From positions 682,001 to 746,000 of the forward strand of contig NZ_CP038145.1 in NCBI RefSeq assembly GCF_004519515.1: 64,000 nt of DNA, read 5' to 3'. Below the pieces are notes generated by a model, which ran no database searches, was not told where the DNA came from, and saw only the letters and a list, made by a program, of their open reading frames with translations. Position 1 is the first letter of the stretch, and the number at the start of each line of letters is the position of its first letter. Of this stretch, positions 25,148 to 33,903 are shown piece by piece. The position numbers were made by a program, and so were the translations under genes. This stretch comes from Actinobacillus indolicus. Its GTDB lineage: Bacteria; Pseudomonadota; Gammaproteobacteria; Enterobacterales; Pasteurellaceae.

Positions 25148-26167
25148 TTAAATTTTACGGTATTTCGTATGCTGTTTCACGGCTTTACGAATTTGTCGAG
25201 TACTGGTACGACGACGGGCTTTTGTCACATCAACCTTAGTTTCCGTTTCAGGTTTTAAGCCAACCAATTCACGCAAGTAGTTCACTTGCTCTAATCCCAT
25301 CTCTTCCCAACCACCGCGAGGTAAACTTTTTTCAAGTTTGATATTGCCGTAACGAATACGAATCAAACGACTAACTTGAATCCCTTGTGATTCCCATAAA
25401 CGACGAACTTCACGGTTACGCCCTTCGGTTAAGGTGACATCAAACCATTGGTTAATCCCTGTACCGCCAACTGCTTTAATCTGTTTGAAATTAGCAGGAC
25501 CGTCTTCCAACTGAACACCTTTGCGTAAACGTTGTATCATTGCGTCATTTACTTCGCCAAATACACGCACAGAATATTCCCGTTCGACCTCTCGACTTGG
25601 GTGCATTAAGCGGTTAGCCAGTTCACCATCGGTGGTAAACAGTAACAAACCTGATGTGTTAATATCTAAACGCCCCACCGCAATCCAACGAGAGCCTGTT
25701 AAACGTGGTAAGCGGTCGAATACCGTTGCTCTTCCTTCAGGATCAGCACGAGTACACAACTCACCTTCAGGCTTGTAGTACATCAACACTCGGCAGATCT
25801 CTTTTTGCGTTGGAATTAGGCTGACTAAATTGCCATCAATACGGATTTTGGTGCTTGAGCTAACCTGTACACGATCACCGAGCGTCGCAATTTTACCGTC
25901 CACACTCACTCGCCCTGCCGCAATCACTTCTTCAATTTCACGGCGAGAACCTTGCCCTGCACGAGCTAGAATTTTTTGTAGTTTTTCACCGACGATTTTG
26001 TCGTTCGTTTTGTTTTCCGTTTCAATGGAAGCGATTGATTTTATTACTTTTTTTACCAAAGGCTTACGCTGTTGAGCTTCTTGGCGTGTATGAGATTGAG
26101 TTGGCTTTTGCCAAGTTTTGTTTGAATCTGACCGCTTGGTTGCAGTCGGTTTACGAAATGTCGTCAT
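25148..26167 (-). CDS. rluB: 23S rRNA pseudouridine(2605) synthase RluB
   Basis: RluB converts one uridine of 23S rRNA to pseudouridine. The 339-residue protein has a basic N-terminal extension (about 1-60), an S4 RNA-binding domain (KLQKILARAGQGSRREIEEVI), and the catalytic motif GRLDINTSGLLLFTTDGELA with the active Asp. The basic C-terminal tail ends TRQIRKAVKQHTKYRKI. RluB fits better than RluE/F by length and tails. Confidence 0.93.
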   Translation of the reverse strand: MTTFRKPTATKRSDSNKTWQKPTQSHTRQEAQQRKPLVKKVIKSIASIETENKTNDKIVGEKLQKILARAGQGSRREIEEVIAAGRVSVDGKIATLGDRVQVSSSTKIRIDGNLVSLIPTQKEICRVLMYYKPEGELCTRADPEGRATVFDRLPRLTGSRWIAVGRLDINTSGLLLFTTDGELANRLMHPSREVEREYSVRVFGEVNDAMIQRLRKGVQLEDGPANFKQIKAVGGTGINQWFDVTLTEGRNREVRRLWESQGIQVSRLIRIRYGNIKLEKSLPRGGWEEMGLEQVNYLRELVGLKPETETKVDVTKARRRTSTRQIRKAVKQHTKYRKI

Positions 26168-26221
26168 TTAAGTTCCTTATTTGTCGCTTTCACAAGCGTC
26201 GGGGTGTTTCAATAAAACAAA

Positions 26222-26252
26222 TTATTATCGGACACACGCAGTGTGTCTGTTA
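26222..26252. repeat. CGGACACACGC palindrome
   Basis: GACACACGCAGTGTGTC is a short hairpin between yciO and rluB. Related words (GGACACACCGCGTGTGTCC, CGGACGCACGCAGTGC) occur in the trpG-trpD gap at 29177-29270. Confidence 0.5.
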
Positions 26253-26867
26253 CTCAAAAGGTGTCGGATCGCCCGAACCCACTCGAATAATTTCAGGGCT
26301 GTCTTGAGTTAAATCGATCACTGTCGTCGGTGATTGCCCTAAGTAACCACCGTGAATAATCAAATCGACTTGATGTTCTAAATGCTCTCGAATTTCATCT
26401 GGGTCAGATTGAGTAATTTCTTCATTTGGTAACATTAATGAACACGAAAGAATCGGTTCACCCAGTGCTGACAGCAGAGCCAAAGCAATCACATTATTCG
26501 GCACACGAATACCTATCGTCTTACGTTTAGTCATTAAACGACGAGGTACATCTTTAGTCGCAGGCAGAATAAAGGTATAAGGATTTGGCACATTATTTTT
26601 AATCAAGCGGTAAGATTGATTTGTCACTAGTGCATAAGTCGAAAGCTCTGATAAATCGCTACATACTAGCGTAAAGTTGTGATTTTCAGGCAAACGACGA
26701 ATTGCCACAATACGATCCATTGCATGCTTATCACCAATCGCACAACCTAAGGCATAACCAGAATCTGTCGGATAGACAATTACACCACCGTTTTTAATGA
26801 TTTCCACCGCTTGATTAATTAAGCGTTGTTGTGGATTTTCAGGGTGAATATAGAAAAATTGGCTCAT
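26250..26867 (-). CDS. yciO: YciO-type YrdC/Sua5 domain protein
   Basis: The 205-residue protein is a single YrdC domain, related to threonylcarbamoyl-AMP synthases that make t6A in tRNA. Signatures: GGVIVYPTDSGYALGCAIGD near residue 27 and KRKTIGIRVPNN near 113. It lacks the Sua5 C-terminal domain. Length and the FFYIHPENPQQRLI start match YciO, whose exact role is less clear than TsaC. ATG 26867 follows AAGGAAGAG. Confidence 0.9.
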   Translation of the reverse strand: MSQFFYIHPENPQQRLINQAVEIIKNGGVIVYPTDSGYALGCAIGDKHAMDRIVAIRRLPENHNFTLVCSDLSELSTYALVTNQSYRLIKNNVPNPYTFILPATKDVPRRLMTKRKTIGIRVPNNVIALALLSALGEPILSCSLMLPNEEITQSDPDEIREHLEHQVDLIIHGGYLGQSPTTVIDLTQDSPEIIRVGSGDPTPFE

Positions 26868-26980
26868 ACTCTTCCTTTAGGTTGTCAAAATTGGCGAGAT
26901 TATACGCTGTTTATATGAGAAACGGTATGCGTTTAATAAAATTTGTTGCTTACTACTGAAGTAAACAATACAAAATAAGC

Positions 26981-27014
26981 TTGACTTATCCTTTGTGTAC
27001 TAGTTTAATAGTAC
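26981..27014 (+). promoter_or_regulatory. trp promoter overlapped by a TrpR operator
   Basis: -35 TTGACT (26981-26986), 17-bp spacer, -10 TTTAAT (27004-27009). The palindrome GTACTAGTTTAATAGTAC (26997-27014) is a near-perfect TrpR operator covering the -10. Transcription would start near 27016, leaving only ~23 bases before the trpE ATG and no room for a leader peptide or attenuator. Confidence 0.9.
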
Positions 27015-27038
27015 AAAAGTTTAAACAAGGATAGCGAA

Positions 27039-28586
27039 ATGAGCGTGCAGATTCAACAAAGGGAACTTCCTTATTACGCCGATACTACGGCGATTTTTCA
27101 CTATTTATGTGGTAACCAGCCCCATACTCTTTTACTAGATTCGGCAGAAATTCAAAGTAAAAACAGCCTAAAAAGTCTGCTCTTTGCTCAATCTGCGCTA
27201 CATATTTTTTGCGAAGGGCAACAGGTCAATTTTCAGTCCCTCACCACAAATGGCAAAGCAGTTTTACCCTTAATCGAACAGGCGTTAAATCAGTTAAACC
27301 CTGCTCCAATTTGCAAATTTTTTGCAGAATCTGACCGCTTGCAAGCAGATTTTCCTGTGCTCAACGAAGCCTTAGATGAAGACAGCAAACTGAAAACCAC
27401 CACCATTTTTGACGGCTTACGTACCGTCAGCCAGCTCTTTGCCGATGCAGTTTCCCCCATCTATTTAGGCGGTTTGTTTAGCTATGATTTAGTGGCACAG
27501 TTTATCCCAATGGAAAATATTGAGCTAAAAGATGATGGATTGTCTTGCCCTGATTACAGCTTTTACCTTGCCGAGCAGTTGATTTTTATCGACCACCAAC
27601 AGCAACAAGCTACCTTGAATACCTTCTGTTTTGATCTAAAAGAACAGCAAAATCTTACTGAACAAGCGGTAAGATTTGCCGATAAATTAACAAGAAATAT
27701 CGGTAAAGATCTCGATCTTGATGTGAAATCCGCTTCAACCGACATTCAAGTAAATTTAGAAGATGAGCCATTTAAAGACATTGTCCGCCAGCTTAAACAT
27801 CATATTCATATCGGCGATGTATTCCAAATCGTGCCATCTCGCCGTTTCAGCTTGCCTTGTCCGAATACCCTTGCGAGCTATCGCCAACTGAAAGCGAATA
27901 ACCCAAGTCCGTATATGTTCTTTATGCAAGGAGAAACTTTTACGCTGTTCGGTGCTTCCCCTGAAAGTGCATTGAAATATTCACAACAAAACCGCCAATT
28001 AGAAATTTACCCGATTGCCGGCTCTCGTCCGCGTGGCTTTGATGAGCAAGGTCACATTGATTTAGAGCTGGATTCTCGCCTTGAGCTTGAACTGCGTTTG
28101 GATCAAAAAGAGTTAGCCGAACATTTGATGTTGGTGGATTTAGCTCGAAATGATGTAGCTCGGGTGTCGGTTTCAGGCTCTCGCCGTGTTGCTGATTTGA
28201 TGCAGATCGACCGCTATTCGCACATTATGCACTTAGTTTCACGGGTGATCGGTACACTTCGCCCCGATCTTGATGCCCTACACGCTTACCAAGCCTGTAT
28301 GAATATGGGAACACTGACGGGTGCACCGAAAATCAAGGCAATGCAACTGATTTACCAGTTTGAACAGCAAAAACGCCATAGTTATGGTGGCGCTGTCGGC
28401 TATTTAACCTCTGACGGCAATTTGGACAGTTGTATTGTGATTCGTTCCGCCTTTGTGCAAAACGGCACGGCTTATGTGCAAGCAGGCTGTGGCGAAGTAT
28501 TGGATTCCGATCCGCAATTAGAAGCAGATGAAACCCGTCATAAAGCCAGAGCGGTGTTAAAAGCGATTGCTCAAGTTAATCAGTAG
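27039..28586 (+). CDS. trpE: Anthranilate synthase component I
   Basis: TrpE makes anthranilate from chorismate, the first step of tryptophan synthesis. The 515-residue protein keeps the tryptophan feedback site LLLDSAEIQSKNSLKSL (E. coli LLES...S) and the chorismate-binding C-terminal half (IVPSRRFSLPCPN, IAGSRPRGFDEQG, GGAVGYLTSDGNLDSCIVIR). It leads trpE-trpG-trpD-GST and is controlled by the TrpR operator just upstream. Confidence 0.97.
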   Translation: MSVQIQQRELPYYADTTAIFHYLCGNQPHTLLLDSAEIQSKNSLKSLLFAQSALHIFCEGQQVNFQSLTTNGKAVLPLIEQALNQLNPAPICKFFAESDRLQADFPVLNEALDEDSKLKTTTIFDGLRTVSQLFADAVSPIYLGGLFSYDLVAQFIPMENIELKDDGLSCPDYSFYLAEQLIFIDHQQQQATLNTFCFDLKEQQNLTEQAVRFADKLTRNIGKDLDLDVKSASTDIQVNLEDEPFKDIVRQLKHHIHIGDVFQIVPSRRFSLPCPNTLASYRQLKANNPSPYMFFMQGETFTLFGASPESALKYSQQNRQLEIYPIAGSRPRGFDEQGHIDLELDSRLELELRLDQKELAEHLMLVDLARNDVARVSVSGSRRVADLMQIDRYSHIMHLVSRVIGTLRPDLDALHAYQACMNMGTLTGAPKIKAMQLIYQFEQQKRHSYGGAVGYLTSDGNLDSCIVIRSAFVQNGTAYVQAGCGEVLDSDPQLEADETRHKARAVLKAIAQVNQ

Positions 28587-28595
28587 GAGATCAAA

Positions 28596-29174
28596 ATGGC
28601 AAATATTCTTTTCGTTGATAATTTCGATTCCTTTACCTACAACTTGGTTGATCAATTCCGTCAGCTTGGGCATTCGGTGACAATTTTTCGCAATGACTAC
28701 CCGTTGCAAGCCTTTTTAGAGAAAGCATTAACTACGGAAGATTGTATTGTGGCATTGTCTCCTGGACCAGGTAATCCGCAGGAAGCTGGTAATTTACTGG
28801 CAATCATTCGAGAGCTGAAAGGCAAAGTGCCGATGATTGGGATCTGTTTAGGACACCAAGCGATTATTGAAGCCTTAGGCGGAGATGTCGTCCATACAGG
28901 GCAAGTCCTTCACGGTAAAGTATCAAAAATCGAACACGATAACCAAGCGATGTTTGCAGGACTCAATAATCCGATGCCAGTGGCACGTTACCATTCGTTA
29001 ATGGGCGACAATTTACCCGATGAATTAGAAGTGAATGCCCATTTCGGCGACATTGTGATGGCAATTCGTCATAAACATTTACCGATTTGCGGCTTTCAAT
29101 TTCACCCTGAATCGATCTTGACGGTAGAAGGCACAAGACTGCTGAAGCAGTCGGTGGAATGGCTTCTAACATAG
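28596..29174 (+). CDS. trpG: Anthranilate synthase component II (glutamine amidotransferase)
   Basis: TrpG supplies ammonia from glutamine to TrpE. The 192-residue class I amidotransferase has catalytic Cys84 (GICLGHQAI) and the His/Glu pair in GFQFHPESIL. It is a stand-alone TrpG, not fused to TrpD as in E. coli. It starts 9 bases after trpE with AGGAG upstream. A dual role as PabA cannot be excluded. Confidence 0.94.
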   Translation: MANILFVDNFDSFTYNLVDQFRQLGHSVTIFRNDYPLQAFLEKALTTEDCIVALSPGPGNPQEAGNLLAIIRELKGKVPMIGICLGHQAIIEALGGDVVHTGQVLHGKVSKIEHDNQAMFAGLNNPMPVARYHSLMGDNLPDELEVNAHFGDIVMAIRHKHLPICGFQFHPESILTVEGTRLLKQSVEWLLT

Positions 29175-29176
29175 TC

Positions 29177-29270
29177 TGTATGTAAGGACACACCGCGTGT
29201 GTCCGACGAATATAAGAATGTGAATAACTTGATAAGCGGACGCACGCAGTGCATCCCTACAAATATAAAA
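29177..29270. repeat. Double palindrome in the trpG-trpD gap
   Basis: AAGGACACACCGCGTGTGTCC forms one hairpin (about 29190-29210) and GCGGACGCACGCAGTGCATCC a second, ending CCCTAC. They belong to the window's GTAGGG-type palindromes and lie inside a polycistronic unit. Confidence 0.5.
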
Positions 29271-29280
29271 AGGATTTCCT

Positions 29281-30285
29281 ATGCAACACGAATATCTATT
29301 AGAAAAACTCTTTAATCGACAAACCTTATCCCAAGCCGAATTCCATTGTTTATTCCAACAATTAATGCAGGGGCAACTGTCTAACGAGCAATTAGCAGGA
29401 ATGCTCGTCGCTTTAAAATTGCGTGGCGAAACCATTGAAGAAATCGCAGGAGCCGTCACGGCGACCCTTGAAAATGCACAACCTTTTGCAAGACCAAACT
29501 ATCCTTTTGCGGATATTGTCGGCACAGGTGGCGATGGCGCTAATACCATTAACATTTCAACGGCAAGTGCCATTGTTGCCGCAAGTATGGGGCTGAAAAT
29601 AGCCAAACACGGCAGCCGTAGTGTGTCGAGCAAAACAGGGGCAAGTGATCTATTAACGGCATTAGGAATTAATGTGGGGATTTCTGCCGATACCGCTCGC
29701 CAAGCACTGGATGAGATCAATCTCTGCTTTTTATTTGCTCCGCAATATCATCAAGGCTTTAAATATGCCATTCCCGTTCGCCAAGCATTAAAAACTCGCA
29801 CGCTTTTTAATATTTTAGGTCCGTTGGTGAATCCTGCCCGTCCGAAACATCAATTACTCGGCGTTTATGCCCCTGAATTACTGAAAACCTACGCCGAAAC
29901 AGTCAATAGCTTAAATCATCAACATACGATTGTCGTTCACGGCTCAGGTTTGGACGAAGTGGCAATTCACGGTGAAACACAGGTTGCTGAAGTAGAAAAC
30001 GGGGAAATCCGTTACTTCACATTAACCCCTGAAGATTTTGGCATTCAACGTCATTCCCTTGATAAATTAAAAGGCGGTGAACCCGCTGAAAATGCCGAAA
30101 AAATTACTGCGTTGTTGCAAGGAAAAGGTGAACCAGCTCATGTTGATGCCGTAACGGTGAATGTCGCCATGTTAATGCGTTTGTTCGGTGAACGGGATTT
30201 GAAAGTTAATGTTGAAAAAGTAAAAGCGCATTTAGCCACAGGAAAAGCCTTTGACACCCTGCAACAATTAGCGCAATATCACTAA
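29281..30285 (+). CDS. trpD: Anthranilate phosphoribosyltransferase
   Basis: TrpD joins anthranilate to PRPP. The 334-residue protein has the PRPP-binding motif VGTGGDGANTINIS, the HGSRSVSSKTGASDLL segment, and NPARPKHQLLGVY. ATG 29281 follows AAAAGGATT. trpC and trpBA do not follow; they must be elsewhere. Confidence 0.97.
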   Translation: MQHEYLLEKLFNRQTLSQAEFHCLFQQLMQGQLSNEQLAGMLVALKLRGETIEEIAGAVTATLENAQPFARPNYPFADIVGTGGDGANTINISTASAIVAASMGLKIAKHGSRSVSSKTGASDLLTALGINVGISADTARQALDEINLCFLFAPQYHQGFKYAIPVRQALKTRTLFNILGPLVNPARPKHQLLGVYAPELLKTYAETVNSLNHQHTIVVHGSGLDEVAIHGETQVAEVENGEIRYFTLTPEDFGIQRHSLDKLKGGEPAENAEKITALLQGKGEPAHVDAVTVNVAMLMRLFGERDLKVNVEKVKAHLATGKAFDTLQQLAQYH

Positions 30286-30308
30286 AAATAAGCTCAAAAG
30301 GAGAAAAA

Positions 30309-30917
30309 ATGTATCAACTTTATGTCAATCCACCGAAATCTTCTTGGTCTTTGCGCCCATGGATTTTATTAAAAGTCTTGAATATTCCTTTTGAGCAGAA
30401 AACCGTACGTTATTTAGATGATTTAACCAAACAACGAGAGCAGTTTAAAGGCTTCTCGCCGACCTCAAAAATTCCTGTACTTTATGTGGAAAACCACGTT
30501 ATTTGGGATAGCCTTGCGATCATTGAATTTATTGCTGAAGATCATCCGCAAGTCTGGGTAAAAGAGAAATTTGCACGAGCTTGGAGCCGTTCGGCTTGTG
30601 CTGAAATGCATTCGGGGTTTGAGCAATTACGCTCTATTTGTAATTTCGATCCGCTTAACCGTATTCAGTTAGAACATATTCCACTCGAATTAGCAAATGA
30701 ATTACGCCGTATTGATGAACTTTGGCAAGAAGGATTAATACAATTTCAAGGGAAATACTTAGCGGGCAATCAGTTTACTGCGGTCGATGCGTTTTTTGTT
30801 CCTGTTGCACTTCGCATTGAAACCTATGGTTTACATCATTATTTTAGTGAGTCTTCACTTAACTATCAGAAACATCTCTTGGCGTTACCTGCGCTAGCAG
30901 AATGGCTTTCTGAATAA
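30309..30917 (+). CDS. Glutathione S-transferase family protein
   Basis: A 202-residue GST-fold protein with an N-terminal thioredoxin-like domain (SSWSLRPWILLKVLNIPFEQ; FSPTSKIPVLYVENHVIWDSLAI, where SKIPVL and the WDSLAI Ser bind glutathione) and a helical C-terminal domain (FTAVDAFFVPVALR). It starts 23 bases after trpD with AAGGAG and is probably read from the trp promoter. Substrate unknown; linkage to tryptophan synthesis is not established. Confidence 0.88.
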   Translation: MYQLYVNPPKSSWSLRPWILLKVLNIPFEQKTVRYLDDLTKQREQFKGFSPTSKIPVLYVENHVIWDSLAIIEFIAEDHPQVWVKEKFARAWSRSACAEMHSGFEQLRSICNFDPLNRIQLEHIPLELANELRRIDELWQEGLIQFQGKYLAGNQFTAVDAFFVPVALRIETYGLHHYFSESSLNYQKHLLALPALAEWLSE

Positions 30918-31002
30918 CAAGCGGTCATTTTCTTCCTATTTCTTGCAAAGAGAGAAAATGATTGAAATTGTTTAAAATTTCGCTCAATATATCACTTGTT
31001 AT

Positions 31003-31028
31003 GGCCCACATCGTTGTGGGCTTTTTTT
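31003..31028 (+). terminator. Terminator of the trpEGD-GST unit
   Basis: GCCCACA and TGTGGGC pair around a 3-4 base loop and run into T7. Confidence 0.9.
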
Positions 31029-31048
31029 GATTGATTTAAGGAAAGAAT

Positions 31049-31906
31049 ATGGCTTTTAGTTCATTATTTACACTATTAGATGATATTGCATCTGTACTTG
31101 ATGATGTCGCATTGATGACCAAAGCGGCGACAAAGAAAACCGCTGGGGTGATCGGTGATGATTTGGCGTTAAATGCAAACCAAGTAAGCGGTAAAGATAT
31201 TAAACCTGAACGAGAATTACCGATTGTATGGGCGGTGGCAAAAGGCTCGTTGATTAATAAAGTGATATTAATTCCGATTGCATTGTTGCTATCAATTTAT
31301 TTGCCTGCGTTGATTAATCCATTATTGATGATTGGTGGTGCTTATCTCTGTTTCGAAGGGGTAGAAAAATTACTGCATAAATTCTTACACAAAGCAGATA
31401 GCAATGAACCGCAAGAAGTCGTATCAGAAGCAGATAAAATCAAAGGTGCGGTTCGTACCGATTTTATTCTTTCTGCGGAAATCATCATTATTGCCCTTGG
31501 TGTTTTACAAGGCGCTCCAACCTTAACCAAAATTTTATCGCTCTCCGCGATTGGTATTGGGATTACGCTCTTTGTTTATGGTTTAGTTGGGCTGATTGTC
31601 AAATTGGACGATATCGGGTTATGGATGATGCAAAAGAAAAGTGCATTATCACAAAGTATCGGTAAGAGCCTGCTCTTTATTATGCCGTGGTTTATGAAAT
31701 CCCTTTCTGTGATTGGGACTATCGCGATGTTCCTTGTTGGTGGTGGAATCTTTACTCATACAGTTCCCTATATTCACCATGTTATTGAAGGACTACAATT
31801 ACCCGCTTCACTATTAAGCATTGCCGATCTCGTTGTGGGTATTATTATTGGTAGCATTGCTTGTGCCATTATTCTCCCTGCAATGAAATTATTTAAACGT
31901 AAATAG
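31049..31906 (+). CDS. yedI: YedI-type inner membrane protein (DUF808)
   Basis: The 285-residue protein begins FSSLFTLLDDIASVLDD, then VALMTKAATKKTAGVIGDDL, the DUF808 signature, and has several hydrophobic segments (about 70-110, 140-185, 210-240, 255-280). No molecular function is known for the family. ATG 31049 follows AAGGAAAG. It is a single gene between two terminators. Confidence 0.9.
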   Translation: MAFSSLFTLLDDIASVLDDVALMTKAATKKTAGVIGDDLALNANQVSGKDIKPERELPIVWAVAKGSLINKVILIPIALLLSIYLPALINPLLMIGGAYLCFEGVEKLLHKFLHKADSNEPQEVVSEADKIKGAVRTDFILSAEIIIIALGVLQGAPTLTKILSLSAIGIGITLFVYGLVGLIVKLDDIGLWMMQKKSALSQSIGKSLLFIMPWFMKSLSVIGTIAMFLVGGGIFTHTVPYIHHVIEGLQLPASLLSIADLVVGIIIGSIACAIILPAMKLFKRK

Positions 31907-31918
31907 TCAATTTTTCTG

Positions 31919-31949
31919 AAGCGCTTTTAAATTTAAAGGCGCTTTTTTC
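31919..31949 (+). terminator. Terminator after yedI
   Basis: AAGCGCTTTTAAA and TTTAAAGGCGCTT pair with one mismatch and are followed by T6. Confidence 0.8.
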
Positions 31950-32107
31950 TTTATTTTTTCGCCTTATTCCATTCAAGAATAAATTTCACGTAATAAATTA
32001 TAACCCTATGAAAAGTCTAATAATTATTTACAAAAAGCCAGATTTTAGACACTTTGACTAGTAACTAAACAAGCGGTCAGTTTTTTTTGTTTTTTTGCAA
32101 AAATAAT

Positions 32108-32135
32108 TTGACATATTTCCAGAACCTAGTAATAT
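32108..32135 (+). promoter_or_regulatory. Promoter of the tRNA cluster
   Basis: -35 TTGACA (32108-32113), 16-bp spacer, -10 TAATAT (32130-32135), 23 bases before the tRNA-Ser gene. A USS with its AT-rich tail (32069-32110) lies just upstream. Confidence 0.75.
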
Positions 32136-32158
32136 GCACGCCCACAGACACAGTGAGT

Positions 32159-32252
32159 GGTGAGATGGCCGAGCAGGCTGAAGGCGCTCCCCTGCTAAGG
32201 GAGTATGGGGTCAAAAACTCCATCGAGGGTTCGAATCCCTCTCTCACCGCCA
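32159..32252 (+). tRNA. tRNA-Ser (anticodon GCT)
   Basis: A 94-base class II tRNA. Acceptor GGTGAGA pairs with TCTCACC; G73 and encoded CCA follow. The anticodon loop CTGCTAA gives GCT, reading AGC/AGT codons. The long variable arm is present and the T loop reads GGTTCGAATCC. Confidence 0.97.
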
Positions 32253-32265
32253 TTTACTTTATCAC

Positions 32266-32342
32266 GCACCCGTAGCTCAGCTGGATAGAGTACTCGGCTA
32301 CGAACCGAGCGGTCAGAGGTTCGAATCCTCTCGGGTGCGCCA
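32266..32342 (+). tRNA. tRNA-Arg (anticodon ACG), copy 1
   Basis: A 77-base tRNA. Acceptor GCACCCG pairs with CGGGTGC and CCA is encoded. Anticodon loop CTACGAA gives ACG (read as ICG), decoding CGT/CGC/CGA. It is 13 bases after tRNA-Ser. Confidence 0.97.
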
Positions 32343-32410
32343 TTTAATATTTATCTATCAATATTGAATGGTCGCTGATAAAATAAATAACACCGTTTCT
32401 TTTCAAATAC

Positions 32411-32487
32411 GCACCCGTAGCTCAGCTGGATAGAGTACTCGGCTACGAACCGAGCGGTCAGAGGTTCGAATCCTCTCGGGTGCGCCA
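32411..32487 (+). tRNA. tRNA-Arg (anticodon ACG), copy 2
   Basis: Identical over its whole length to the copy at 32266-32342, with a 68-base spacer. Tandem copies suggest gene dosage for CGN decoding. Confidence 0.97.
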
Positions 32488-32564
32488 TTTCAAACTTTCA
32501 AATCTTTTCGTTAAAGCCAATAATAATTCTAAATCTTACGATAAGATCTTACTTAGCGGTTTTT

Positions 32565-33863
32565 ATGCTAAATTTTGCACATCAAGAACATATTCGTACA
32601 TATTATTCCGATACCCGTAATATTCATTTTCAATTACCACATCTCACCGCTAATCAATCTGCTGATGTTTGCGTGATTGGCGCAGGCTTCTTAGGGCTTT
32701 CCACCGCTTTAGAACTTGCAGAAAAAGGCAAGAATGTCATTGTGGTTGAAGGTGCTCGAGTAGGATATGGTGCTTCTGGCCGTAATGGCGGACAAGCGAT
32801 CAATGGCTTCGAAGAAGGCATTGATGAATACATTAAACAAGTTGGCGAAGCAAACGCTCGCCAGCTTTGGGATATGTCCCTAGAAGCGATCAACATCATT
32901 GATGAGCGTGTTAAAACCTACAATATTCAATGTGACTGGAAAAAAGGTTACGCTACATTAGCATTAAATCATCGCCGAATGGATGATTTGGTGGCGATTG
33001 AAAAAGAGAGCCGTGAACGCTTTGGCTATCAGCATATGCAACTATGGGATAAGGCAAAGTTAGAACAACATTTAGGCAGTAAAATTTACTGTGGCGCATT
33101 GTACGATAGCCAGTCTGGACATTTACACCCATTAAATTATTGTCTAGGGTTAGCGGCAGCCTGTTTAGAGAAAGGTGTCACAATTTACGAACATACTCCA
33201 GCCCTTGATCTTCAATTTTCAGGCAAACAAGTTAAAGTTATTACCCCACAAGGCGCTATTACCGCAGATAATGTCGTGTTGGCAACAAATGCCTATATTG
33301 ACGCTAAATCTAACAAAAAAATCGGCTTTAAACTTGCACGCAAAATTCTTCCTGTGGAAAGCTTTATCATTGCGACTGAGCCACTAACTCAAGCACTGGC
33401 AGACAGTATTATCAATAATGGTATGTCTGTCTGCGATAACAATATTTTGCTCGATTATTACCGCTTGAGTGCTGATAACCGTTTACTCTTTGGGAGTGAT
33501 TCGAGCTCTAATGTCGATATGATGGCCAAAATGCGTCGTAATATGCTTGATGTGTTTCCACAACTTGAAGATGTTAAAATTGATTATGGTTGGGGCGGAC
33601 CGATTGATATGACATTAAATGCTTCTCCACACTTTGGTCGAGTGAAGTCTAATGTTTATTTTGCTCACGGTTTTTCAGGTCATGGCGTTGCATTAACAGG
33701 GCTTGCAGGGCGTATTATTGCTGAAGCGATTGAAGGCAATGATGAACGTTTACGTATTTTTGAAGCCTTGAAAGTACCCAGTTTATTTGGTGGCAAAATG
33801 GTAAAAAGTATGGCACTTAAAATTGGCGTAAATTACTACCGTTTTTTAGATAAATATAGATAA
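32565..33863 (+). CDS. FAD-dependent amine/amino-acid oxidase (DAO family, PuuB/OrdL-like)
   Basis: The 432-residue protein has an N-terminal dinucleotide fold (VCVIGAGFLGLSTALELAEKG, then VEGARVGYGASGRNGGQA). The C-terminal motif is FAHGFSGHGVALTGLAGRIIAEA. This pattern is that of PuuB, gamma-glutamylputrescine oxidase, but other DAO enzymes share it. No puu neighbours are present, so the substrate is open. No clear ribosome binding site precedes ATG 32565. Confidence 0.85.
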   Translation: MLNFAHQEHIRTYYSDTRNIHFQLPHLTANQSADVCVIGAGFLGLSTALELAEKGKNVIVVEGARVGYGASGRNGGQAINGFEEGIDEYIKQVGEANARQLWDMSLEAINIIDERVKTYNIQCDWKKGYATLALNHRRMDDLVAIEKESRERFGYQHMQLWDKAKLEQHLGSKIYCGALYDSQSGHLHPLNYCLGLAAACLEKGVTIYEHTPALDLQFSGKQVKVITPQGAITADNVVLATNAYIDAKSNKKIGFKLARKILPVESFIIATEPLTQALADSIINNGMSVCDNNILLDYYRLSADNRLLFGSDSSSNVDMMAKMRRNMLDVFPQLEDVKIDYGWGGPIDMTLNASPHFGRVKSNVYFAHGFSGHGVALTGLAGRIIAEAIEGNDERLRIFEALKVPSLFGGKMVKSMALKIGVNYYRFLDKYR

Positions 33864-33864
33864 C

Positions 33865-33892
33865 AAAAAGTCGCTTAATAAGCGACTTTTTA
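33865..33892. terminator. Bidirectional terminator between the oxidase and murA
   Basis: AAAAGTCGCTT and AAGCGACTTTT are perfect arms with A and T tracts on the two sides, able to serve both convergent genes. Confidence 0.88.
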
Positions 33893-33903
33893 CCGGATTT
33901 AAA

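Noticed and set aside
32087..32275. 62-codon frame over tRNA-Ser
   Set aside because: It spans the promoter and the whole tRNA gene, with no ribosome binding site.
32265..32487. Tandem tRNA-Arg repeats as a possible integrated-element boundary
   Set aside because: Both are complete identical tRNA genes, there is no integrase nearby, and the following oxidase gene does not look mobile.
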